Both the position numbers and the translations under genes were made by a program. From contig NC_090445.1 in assembly GCF_031143425.1 (NCBI RefSeq), positions 1,582,848,444 through 1,582,912,443 of the forward strand: a DNA stretch of 64,000 bases, in the 5' to 3' direction. This stretch comes from Pleurodeles waltl. Taxonomy: Eukaryota > Chordata > Amphibia > Caudata > Salamandridae. Under the pieces are notes generated by a model. It did no database searches and was not told the DNA's origin. It worked only from the letters and a program-made list of their open reading frames with translations. Below, piece after piece: positions 55,815 through 64,000 of the stretch. The first letter of the stretch is position 1, and each line of letters begins with the position of its first letter.

Positions 55815-57027
55815 TTAATAGGTGAGTATGGTGGGAGTTGACACGTACCGTCCAAAATATTGCGTTGCAATGTGGTCCCGTCTCAGTCTGCCTTGATTAG
55901 CTAGACTCCTATCCCCATGATGGCGATGTGGTTGTTCTTGCTCTTCATCATCAGGATCTGGGTCTGCAGGGGTGAGAGGTAGCCCACGTCGGGTGGCTAT
56001 GTTGTTGAGGATGGCGCATGCGACCACAATTTTGAAAGCGGTAATGGGGGTGTATTGGAGGGTGTATTGGAGGGCGCCTCCACTGCGGTGGAGGCATCTG
56101 AATCTTGCCTTCAGCAGTCCGAAGGTGCGCTCGATCAGGTTCCTGGTCCTCTTATGCGCACTGTTGTATTGCCTCTCTGATTCAGTTCTGGGTGTTAAAA
56201 ACGGAGTCATGATCCAAGGCCTGAGAGCATATGCACTGTCACCTGTTGGGCACAAAAGTACACGGTTAGGAAGTCCAGATTGTCGTGCACAGTGACCTGT
56301 GTGTATGTCTGCAAGTGTCTGTGGCTCTACCTAGGAGGTAACCGTCTCCAAATTCCCCACGTTCCAGGCGTTGATGTATCCCACTATGCCTAAAAATGTA
56401 TGAGTCATGGGTATTGCCAGGAAACTTAGCTACGATGTCCGTGATGACATAATGGGCATCACAAACAACCTGTATGTTGAGTGAGTGGGTACACTTCCTG
56501 TTGCGGAAAATGTGTTCCAGATTAGCAGGGGGGCATATTTGAATGTGTGTCCCATCTACACACCCTATGACATGAGGAAAGTGGACAATGCGGTAAAAGT
56601 CCAGCTTGGTGCTGTTAATTTCTGCCTCATTCCTTGGTAAGTATATGAAGTGAGACATGTGCGTGACTAAGGCATCTAGGAATGCCCTGAGGAACCTTGA
56701 CACTGCACTTTGGGATACCCCACCTGCCACGGCAATGACCCCCTGATAGCTCCCTGAGGCCAAGAGGTGCAGTGCGCATAGCACTTGCACATGCGTAGGG
56801 ATGGCGCAGCCATGCAGAGTCTTGTGTTCTAGCTGTGGTTTGAGTAAATCTATTAATTCTAGAATGGCTGCGCTGCTAAGGCGGTATTTGTCATAGATCT
56901 CCTCTTCAGTTTGCTGAAAAAGAGTCTGCCTGGTTCTATATATCTTCTCCTGTCTGTGGCCCCTCCTCCTCCTCTGCTGGGCTGCGTAGACTCTCCTCCT
57001 GACTGCTATCAGGTATATCTCCGCCAT
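55815..57027 (-). CDS. HARBI1-type Harbinger transposase, 374 aa, two exons
   Basis: Exon 1 is 57,027-56,331 and exon 2 is 56,242-55,815, joined across an 88-nt intron (56,243-56,330) with a GTAGAG donor and a CCCAACAG acceptor. The splice restores GDGYLLGDSAYALRPW without a stop. Without splicing the frame ends in the intron. The product is the DDE nuclease that cuts and rejoins transposon ends. Near the N-terminus is an Arg-rich segment; at about 100-120 lies a helix-turn-helix-like GGVSQSAVSRFLRAFLDAL. The catalytic residues are D158 (GCVDGTH), D208 (FPGNTHDSY) and E270 (NLIERTFGLLKARF). Length is close to that of vertebrate HARBI1 (about 350). The ATG is in good context (CAAGATGG). Nothing is broken, so it is probably a young element gene rather than a domesticated one, because it still sits between TIRs. 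Confidence 0.92.
56243..56330 (-). other. 88-nt intron of the transposase gene
   Basis: The minus strand reads GTAGAGCCACAGAC at the donor and TTTTGTGCCCAACAG at the acceptor. The split codon is Gly233. Both flanking exons are in the same reading phase only after removal of this segment. Confidence 0.88.
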
Positions 57028-57057
57028 CTTGAGTAACCCAGATGCCTTCTGGGTCCC

Positions 57058-57065
57058 CTTTTATA
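57058..57065 (-). promoter_or_regulatory. TATA box of the transposase gene
   Basis: The minus strand reads GTATAAAAGGGG with TATAAAAG at these positions, 31 bases before the ATG at 57,027. Transcription starting about 25-30 bases downstream would give a very short leader. Confidence 0.7.
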
Positions 57066-57126
57066 CTTTGGTAATGGTTACCACCTGCTCTGAGTTAGTG
57101 GTAAATGGGACATGCAAACTGGGCTT

Positions 57127-57350
57127 TTTGCGACTAGTCGCAATTTGCGAGTTGCAATTGCATAAGGTTTGCGACTCGCAAATTGCGACTTGCAATTTGC
57201 GGGTCACAAAATGGGGTCGCAACGGATGCGACTCGCAAACGGGTCCCATCGCCTTTTGCGAGTCGGAAATGGGCTTTTTGCATCCCATTTCCGATTTTGC
57301 ACTGTCGCAAATTGCGAATCGGCCCGTTTGCGAGTCGCAAACGTTTGCTA
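57127..57350. repeat. Right subterminal array of GCGACTCGCAAA motifs
   Basis: Mirrors the left array with at least ten copies in both directions (TTTGCGACTAGTCGCAATTT, GTTTGCGACTCGCAAATTGC, GGATGCGACTCGCAAACGG, CTTTTGCGAGTCGGAAATGG, CGTTTGCGAGTCGCAAACG). It lies between the TATA box of the transposase and the right terminus, so it may act both in end recognition and in regulating the promoter. Confidence 0.8.
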
Positions 57351-57363
57351 CATCTGGCCCCTA

Positions 57364-58235
57364 GTCCCTTTTTGGCTGTCTATTCCAGAGGTGGCAGAAA
57401 GAAAACTTGTTTAATTCAAGGATCAAGCGCCTCTGGTACAAATTAGGTAAGAAGGAGTGGCAAGTCGCACTCTTCGAGACATTGCCAACATTTGAGGGTG
57501 AGTTAGAGGAAAGATACAGGACCTTTGAAAATTGGTTATCCAACTCATCAATAACAAGAATCCCCTCCAAACAATAAAATCAAATAGGACAAGCCGCATG
57601 GTATACACAAGATTTGACCCTGCTAAAAAGGGAAACAGAGAATGGAGGAAAGACTACAATGGCCAGAGTAAAACCAAATATAGAATAGCCTTGAAAATAT
57701 ATACAAGAGCAATACAAGCAGCAAGAATTACTCAGTTTGAGGAGAAAATAAACAAGGCTCAAATCCCTCAGGGGAACTTTTAAAAATATACTGTAATAGT
57801 GAAAAATCTGATGTGCCTCCCCAGTAGCGCCAGAGGTCCAAAGCCATCGGTGAAACAATGTGATTGGCTAGCCTCCTTTTTTTCTAACTAAGTGAACAAA
57901 ATACTAAGTCAACTACCTCCCATCGCACCAACAGCCTCAAAAGGAGGTTATATTTTTAGTAAAAAAAATTGCCAGGAAACTGTTCTTTCAGAACTTTCAT
58001 TGATGACTATTGGTGAGGTAGAAAATATAACAAAATTGGTTAAATCAGGCTCTCCATTGGACCCGCATCTCCCAATGTTCTAATGAGAGGCTGGAACCTC
58101 CTGTCAAATGTGCTTAGAGATATCCTTTATCATTCCATACTAACCAGTTGCATTCCGCAAGCTTGGAAACTTGCAATTATAAAACCTTTATTAAAAAAAA
58201 GATGCTAATCCACAATTGGTTAAAAACTACAGATC
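57364..58235 (+). pseudogene. L2-like LINE: linker and start of RT, middle part
   Basis: Continues the LINE interrupted by the Harbinger element. Frames give ASRTLRDIANI-like sequence, a Lys-rich linker (MVYTRFDPAKKGNREW), SKKNCQETVLSELSLM and then RT entry motifs (LVKSGSPLDPHLP, LLSNVLRDILYHSILTSCI, PQAWKLAIIKPLLKK, LVKNYRS). Stops and shifts separate them. The last bases (AAAAACTACAGATC, 58,222-58,235) are the duplicated target of the L1-type element that follows. Confidence 0.75.
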
Positions 58236-58390
58236 TGGGAGGCGTCTGGCGGCCCCTGCCCCAGGTGGCGGTAGGGAGGTTACTGATTTGGGAGCAGCAT
58301 TTATACCCGAAGGAAGCCGCTATCAAAAGGGTCTCTACCTACTTTTGGCCTGCCGTGCACAGGTTGGACAGACCCAAGCAAGCAGACAAC

Positions 58391-59290
58391 ATGGCGCTGA
58401 CAAAGGAAGACCTCCTGACATCGCTCTGTGACTTCAAATCAGAAGTACGCAAAGAACTGACAGCAGATTTCAAGTCCACGCTTGAATCATTCAAACTGGA
58501 CATTAACTCCCACCTGACCTCTCTTCAGTTCGATGTGGACTCAGTGGGGAGCCATGCCCTGGACCTTGGGATGATGGTCCAAGAGACAGAACAACAAATA
58601 GCTCCTATAGAAAGCGATCTCACCCAACTGAAGACAAAACTGCATCTAACTCTCCTTAAATGCAAAGGTTTAGAAAACCGCTCACATAGAGACAATATCC
58701 GAGTCAAGGGGTTAGAAGAAGGCAGCGAAGGCCAAGATCTTTAAGTATTTGTGGTGGGCCTCTTCTCTACCATCTTGGTGACAAACACCCAGACGTCCAA
58801 CTACAGCGAGTGCACAGGGTAGGGATCCGCATCGCAAATGAAGCGAGGAGACCCAGAGACGTCCTAGCGAAGGTGAGCTCCTTCAAGGTGAAGGAACTGA
58901 TTCTTCAGCAGGCGAGAAAGCGAGACACCATCTCCTTTCAAGGTGCAGAATGCGCATTGTATCAGGATGTAGCACCAGTGAAGTAAGCCCGCAGACTGCA
59001 ATTCCGACCAATCACAGAAGCGTTGAGGGCTAGAAATACAAGGTACATATGAACATACCCCTTTGGCATTGCCTGTGATTTCGATAACAAACCACATCAC
59101 CTTGCAGACTTTGAGGGAGCTTCGGCCCTCATGGACCTGCAGGAGAAGAGTACTAAAGAGACTGAAGGTCACTCAGATGGACCACAAAGTTGTGGGGAGA
59201 CAGCCACCTCCACAGCCTCTTGGAAGCAACAGAGAAAGGGGAAAAGGAGCCACGGAATTAAAGGCCCACAACCATTGTGACAAGTGGAAA
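58391..59290 (+). pseudogene. L1/Tx1-type ORF1, frameshifted
   Basis: Starts MALTKEDLLTSLCDFKSEVR. The first part (to 58,744) is a long heptad-rich helix and ends at CKGLENRSHRDNIRVKGLEEG, the conserved LE-x-R-S-R-x-x-N-I motif at the entry of the RNA-binding domain. A TAA follows. Further frames give ETPSPFKVQ and AGECALYQD-type sequence, LQFRPITEALRARNTRY and PLALPVISITNHITLQTLRELR, matching the C-terminal domain. At least two indels and one stop are present. The product would coat the LINE RNA. Confidence 0.75.
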
Positions 59291-59649
59291 CGGACGACGT
59301 GCGACACTTGAATACTGTAGATTTACTCCAACATGAATTTGGAGACCCAACAAACATTTTTGAAACAGATTACACTTATGAGGTTTCAATAGGCAGTCTC
59401 TGCAAGGGACAAGTGTGGCTCAGCATTCACTCCCCACCACGACAACCTTACAATTGGTAGACATGAAGCATCAACATTTCTACTTGGTAACAGTTACAAT
59501 GTTGTTTTTATGGTTTTTTTTCTATGTTTAGAGCTGGTATGAGCGGGTTTGGAAGGGATTATGAGGTATGGGGCGAGGAAAGGAAGAAGTGGGCCATCGG
59601 GTACTCACTACGACGGGCAATGAAAACCTTAGCATAAACTCTTAGAAAA

Positions 59650-62600
59650 ACGGGATGCTTGAATTCCTATCATGGAGGGTTAAGGGATTGAACTCCCCCA
59701 ACAAAAGGTCACAACTCTGGTAATATTTTGGGGGTCGTCATTTTGATATAATAGCCCTACAAGAAACCCATCTCAGAAGGGGGAAGGATACCAGCTGCAT
59801 TACAAACACTATACACATTTGTACACGGCCTCAGCACCCACAAAACAATGCGGGTGGCTTTGATGATCCATAATTCCACGCACTTTCAGTTGCAGAGTAT
59901 GAAAGAGGACAAAGAGTGCAGATATTTAGTAACCAAAGATAGTATCAGAGGAAAAGTATGTACCGTAGCCATTGTATATGCACCTAACAGTGGACAAACT
60001 CAATTCCTCTTAGCCTTTCTGTCTATGTTGGAGGGCTTCGCAGAGGGCAATTTCAACCTGATATGGTACAGCTCCCAGGACACTACCCACCTCCACAGAA
60101 CCCAAACGAGCATCTTTGAAAAATTTGTCAAGGCAGCCCTTAATAGGCTAGGTCTTTTGGATGCATGGCGATCGCTTCACTCTATGATTAAAGACTACAC
60201 ATTTTTCTCTCACTCGCATAGATCATATTAGAGAATCAATCATATATTCCTTAGTCAACCGCTACAACAATCGCTCAGATCGGCGACGATACGCCCAATC
60301 ATCATCTCTGACCATGCCCCTCTGGGGATTGGAGTTGATTGGCCCAAAACACGTTCTGGATTCAGTAGATGGTATTTCCCTAACATCTTAACCCATACTA
60401 AGTATTTTGAGCCAAAATACAGAAAGCCATCAGGGACTACTTTCAGCATAATATCCCCACCGACACATCACACCTCACCACTTGGAATGCATTCAAAGCA
60501 GTTATACGGGGTAAATGAATCTCGTTAGCTACTTCCCTACACCAACTAAAGGCTAAGGAACAACTAGACTTGGAAAACGAATTAAGGTAGCAGAACAGGC
60601 ACACAAACGCTCCTCTACTTGGCTCTCACAGAAGAAGGTGACCTCATTAAAAGGTAAATTGCAATCCATATACACAAACATAGCAGAAATCTCACTGGTG
60701 CGTCTTAAGAAAACTTCCTATAAAATGGGGAACAAAACAGGCCAGATGCTGGCCCGACAATTACACGCCAAACAAGCAAGAGACTATATAGCCTAATACG
60801 GGACAAGACCGGTGAGCATCATGCAGAGGAGGAAAAAACCTGAGCCTTTCTGGACTTTTAGACTCGACTAAACACGTCGGAACAACCTGAAGCCCCCGCA
60901 CAAGACGCTTATCTACAACACGTGGCCCTCTCACAGATATCCCAATAAACCAATGACATCCTCATAGCTTCCTTTACGCAGGAGGAGATACAGACAGCCA
61001 TTGACTCCCTCCCGCTAAACAAATCACCAGGTCCAGATGGGTTTAATGCCCACTTCTACAGAACATTTGGTGCAGAGCTGACACCACATCTCATGGAGCT
61101 GTTAAACCAGGTCGGGATAGGACACAATAGGTCCCCACCCATGGGCGAAGCTCTAATCACACTTATTCCCAAGACTGGAAAGGATCCTCAGTCGTGTGCA
61201 TCCTACCGGCCTATCGCCCTAACGGGTGAATAGTGAGCTTAAGAAATTATTTGATTGATTGATTGATTGATCGCCCTCCTAAATCTCAACGTAAAACTGT
61301 TCTCTAAAATTCTGGCTAAACGATTAGAGGATGTAATGCCTGACCTGATACATCCCGACCAGTCGGGATTTATTAAAGGTTGCCAAACACATGATAACCT
61401 ACGCCGAGTAGTCCACCTGATAGAAAAGGCAACTAAGAAAAAGATACCTGCGATGCTATTGGCGCTGTAGGCTGAAAAGGTGTCTTTCTTGGTGGCTACC
61501 GTATGGCGATTCAGATTTAGTGACCAATTCATGGCTATGATAATGAGCAACTATACTTGCCCCCAATTGCGAATTATGGTGAATGGGGTGGCATCAGCAT
61601 ATTTTAACCTGACAAGGGGAATGAGGCAGGGATGCTCTCTCTCCCCCTTGTTATTCGCTCTTAGTGTGGAGCCCCTAGCAGCCAGAATACGGGCACAGCC
61701 AGAGACTCAAGGTATGCAATTCGGCCATGAGCAACACAAGATATCACTGTTTGCAGATGACATCCTTCCCTTTGTTACTGTTACCCAAACGACCCTGCCT
61801 GCAATCCAAAATGAACTTGTGGTATACGAACGAGTAGCGGGTCTCAAGGTCAACAAGGGGAAATCTTATATGCTTAATGTGACAATACCACCAACCGAGA
61901 TGGTAGAGATAGCTGCTGAAGCATTCTTCCTATGGGCTAAGGAAGAAATCACCTATCTAGGCATCAAAATTACCCCTAAAGTCACTGATTTATACAAAGC
62001 AAACTTTTCCCCATCCTCAAAAGCCTACAAAAGGCCTTTAAGCAATGTCCCCTGTCTTTTTCCTCTGGTTGGGACGTATTAACGCAATCAAGATGACAGT
62101 GCTTCCCCGGATATTATATCTATTCCAGGGCCTACCCATCGATGTCCCCAAAGACTTCTTTACGGAAGCCTGTACAATGATTACAAGGTTCCCATATGGC
62201 AGGGAGGTAGGGCCAGACTAGTGAATAAACTGCTCACCCGACTGAAGGCAACAGGGGGCCCGGCTCTCCCAGACCTTCAACGCTACTATAAATTGACCCA
62301 GCTTTGCATCATCGGCGAGTGGTCTCTGTGGGCATCAGACAAAGCATTGGCTCTATATGGACCATGCCGTGGTGGGACGGACCATATGGGATATAATCTG
62401 GAAACCTCGTAACAACTGGCCGAGGAAGGCCTACCTGAGCACGCCACCACAATCAAAGTTTGGGACACAGTGACAAAGACCTATGGAGTGACGATCTTCC
62501 CCTCCCCATACACTCCAATTCACTATAACGCGGACTTCCCCCCCGGCCTTGAGACCAGGACCATTTGACAAGTAGCAGGAGGGAGGGTATCTACTGATTT

Positions 62601-63480
62601 CAGACTTATACCACAGAGACAACATCCTAACATTTGAGAACTGCTGCAGAGACTTTCAAGTGCCTCCATCAGAATGCTTCCATTACATGCAAGTAATGCA
62701 CTGGGTAACTCAGCCTTATATACTTTTGGCGGCCTCCAGGGACCTGCTCCCGATCGAACAATTTGTATGATTGGGGAGGGGGTGGCGAGGGAAGGCATCT
62801 CCACTCTGTATAAATTGCTGATATCTGCACACCACATCAACACTCCCCCCCATATCACGTTTTGGGAACAGGTTCTGGACTCAACACTGGAGAAGAAGCA
62901 GTGGAATGTTCTCTTTCGAGACATCTCTAAATACAACTACTCAATGGGAGTGAGAGAAGCACACTATAAATTACTCTACAACTGGTACCTGTACCCAGAA
63001 AAAAACATTTTTTAAATTCCTCATACGTCCGATAGATGCTGGAGAGGCTATGGCCTCCTGGGGGAATTTTGGCATATATGGTGGGACTGCCCAAATATCC
63101 GACCCTACTGGGAAGAAATCTTGTCGCAAATCAAAGAAATGTTGGGCTACCCTATCCCCCACACCTCAACACATGCCCTACTAGGTGTGCGGGACCCAAC
63201 CCAGAGACACCAAACAATGGAAGACTGAGCCATTATGTGGTTGGCTCTCGGTGCTTCCAAGATGACTTTGGCTTCATATTGGAAGAAACCTGAAACCCCA
63301 CCCACAGCACTGTGGCATGCTAGACTGAGGCAGTTCCTCTCCATAGAGCGGTTGGGGGACAAATTGACAGACTCAAGAAGGGGATTTGAGTATATCTGGG
63401 ATCCTCTAGTGCAGTTCCTCTCAGGGGGTCTTGCACTGGTGTCCTGCCGCCAGCGTCTTAGAGCATTGCATATATTCCAT
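59650..63480 (+). pseudogene. L1/Tx1-type ORF2: endonuclease and reverse transcriptase
   Basis: The endonuclease starts near 59,655 (GMLEFLSWRVKGLNSPNKRSQ, IIALQETHLRRGK) and is heavily interrupted. The RT region gives EIQTAIDSLPLNKSPGPDGF (about 60,990-61,050), LITLIPKTGKDPQSCASYRP before and LNLNVKLFSKILAKRLED after a 49-bp insertion, HPDQSGFIKG, RGMRQGCSLSPLLFALSVEPLA and SLFADDILPF (near 61,745-61,775), then LKVNKGKSYMLN and ITYLGIKITP. The C-terminal part has CWRGYG...HIWWDCPNI (about 63,035-63,105), the Cys/His-type segment of L1 ORF2. Several stops remain. In-frame TAG codons occur in conserved places, for example after PAMLLAL. Confidence 0.8.
61221..61269 (+). mobile_element. 49-bp truncated L2 3' tail inserted in the L1-type ORF2
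   Basis: The insert reads from GGGTGAATAGTGAGCTTAAG to TTTGATTGATTGATTGATTG, the same 3' stem and tail as the L2-like element at 577-640 (GGTGAGTAGTGCGCTCTACA then ATTG repeats). It is flanked by ATCGCCCT at 61,213-61,220 and 61,270-61,277. Removing the insert and one flank joins the conserved SYRPIAL and LNLNV parts in frame, which confirms an insertion. This is an extreme 5' truncation of an L2 integration. Confidence 0.85.
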
Positions 63481-63537
63481 GTATAAGAGGGCTCCCCCTC
63501 TGAGAAGAGGAGTGCCATCTGACTGTCGGCCCTTCCG

Positions 63538-63658
63538 AAGTGAAGCAATAAGTCCCTGCTATCTCTACGTCCAATATCCCACGTGCTACTCTAGCCCAGT
63601 GAAGCAATATGTCCCTGCTATCTCTACGTCCAATATCCCACTTGCTACGCTAGCCTAG
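63538..63658 (+). repeat. Tandem duplication of about 60 bp in the L1 3' UTR
   Basis: AGTGAAGCAATA(A/T)GTCCCTGC to CACGTGCTACTCTAGCCC occurs twice in a row with a few differences (CACGTGCTACTC against CACTTGCTACGC). Confidence 0.8.
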
Positions 63659-63905
63659 TTTGGTTATATTTTGTTGATTTTTTTTTCCTATGAATCATTA
63701 ATGTGGTACTCAGGTCAGTATGATACAGTATGGGCTGGTGGGGAGACGTTCATCTACTAACTTTGCCTTTTCTTCCCTTTGGGCCATGTACTGTTGCTGA
63801 CTATACAAATTGTTGCTTATGACTGGAAATGATAAATCATGAAACTCTCAAATGATACTTGTATTTGCACCACTAAAACTTTAATAAAGAAAGTTTAACA
63901 ACAAA

Positions 63906-64000
63906 AAAAACTACAGATCCATCTCCATGCTACCGTTTATAAGTAAGATCTTACAAAAGCATGTAAATAAAAATCTATCCTCTTCCATAGAAGACCGTAG
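63906..64000 (+). pseudogene. L2-like LINE: RT continuation, right part, cut by the window end
   Basis: After the target duplication, the interrupted RT resumes with SISMLPFISKILQKHVN and LSSSIEDR, the next conserved RT block following NYRS at 58,233. It runs beyond the window, so the catalytic part lies outside. Confidence 0.75.

Larger units (their letters stand above)
55197..57360 (-). mobile_element. PIF/Harbinger DNA transposon, 2,164 bp, apparently intact ends and transposase
   Basis: Both ends are the perfect 17-bp inverted repeat GGGCCAGATGTAGCAAA, and the flanks carry CTA at 55,194-55,196 and 57,361-57,363. The element interrupts an L2-like LINE. It encodes one intact transposase on the minus strand. 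Each end carries a dense array of TTTGCGAGTCGCAA-like subterminal motifs (55,218-55,435 and 57,127-57,350). The MYB-like second protein typical of Harbinger elements is missing. Intact ends, a target duplication and an uninterrupted transposase suggest recent activity, perhaps still possible if a partner protein is provided by another copy. Confidence 0.93.
58236..63905 (+). mobile_element. Tx1/L1-type LINE, 5.67 kb, full length, degenerate
   Basis: A non-LTR element from TGGGAGGCGTCTGGCGG at the 5' end to a short A-rich tail. It is flanked by the 14-bp duplication AAAAACTACAGATC at 58,222-58,235 and 63,906-63,919. ORF1 (from about 58,391), ORF2 (59,650 to about 63,480), a duplicated block in the 3' UTR and AATAAA at 63,883-63,888 lie in the usual order. 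It splits an L2-like RT between the motifs LVKNYRS and SISMLPFISKIL. The target duplication is exact although the coding region has many stops, so it may have been inserted in an already defective state or the short duplication may have escaped mutation. Confidence 0.92.

Noticed and set aside
57029..57446. Arg/Leu/Ala-rich frames at the right Harbinger end
   Set aside because: By-products of the subterminal repeat array; both strands open at once.
1..64000. tRNA, rRNA or snRNA genes
   Set aside because: No cloverleaf with A and B boxes, rRNA core or Sm-site structure was recognised; the only tRNA-related sequence is the Gypsy primer-binding site.

Overview
The window looks like non-coding DNA from a vertebrate with a very large genome, and a salamander or newt is my best guess. 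This is inferred from the repeat community: L2-clade and Tx1/L1-type LINEs, a DIRS tyrosine-recombinase retroelement, a Ty3/Gypsy element, PIF/Harbinger elements with many MITEs, and the remains of what looks like a foamy-virus-like endogenous retrovirus. I see no exon of a conventional host gene, no tRNA or rRNA gene, and nothing prokaryotic. Almost every long reading frame belongs to a mobile element or is a by-product of low-complexity or palindromic DNA.

Layout. 0.6-4.36 kb: an L2-like LINE on the minus strand (endonuclease, RT, conserved C-terminal region) with frameshifts. 4.4 to about 15.5 kb, perhaps to 18.5 kb: decayed plus-strand retrovirus-like DNA (integrase, then an envelope-like region) broken up by later insertions. 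These are a 655-bp MITE, a complete 4.08-kb Ty3/Gypsy element with identical LTRs, a three-unit fold-back satellite, two more MITEs and a 2.6-kb TGTAGG...CCTACA element. 18.5-38.2 kb: mostly unrecognised DNA holding many MITE-like elements, several built almost wholly from consecutive hairpins, and two adjacent minisatellite fields of about 50-bp period (27.8-29.8 and 30.6-32.9 kb). 38.2-49.56 kb: a Tx1/L1-type LINE (plus strand) split by a nearly complete 5.4-kb DIRS element (minus strand). 50.3-54.3 kb: another hairpin MITE, diverged tandem repeats, an L2 fragment and a duplicated leader-like unit. 54.3-64 kb: a plus-strand L2-like LINE interrupted by an autonomous-looking Harbinger transposon (55,197-57,360) and by a 5.67-kb Tx1/L1-type LINE (58,236-63,905). 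The latter carries a 49-bp truncated L2 tail with its own target duplication.

The best-preserved gene is the Harbinger transposase. Joining two minus-strand exons across an 88-nt GT-AG intron gives an uninterrupted 374-residue HARBI1-type nuclease with a DDE triad, a TATA box just upstream, perfect 17-bp terminal inverted repeats and a CTA target duplication. The second (MYB-like) protein such elements usually encode is absent, but a short convergent start and a polyadenylation signal may be its relic.

The elements do not form a cellular pathway. They form a stratigraphy: the older retrovirus and L2 copies are hosts, and the younger DIRS, L1, Harbinger and Gypsy copies are insertions. All homology calls come from reading motifs in translated sequence; no database search was run.
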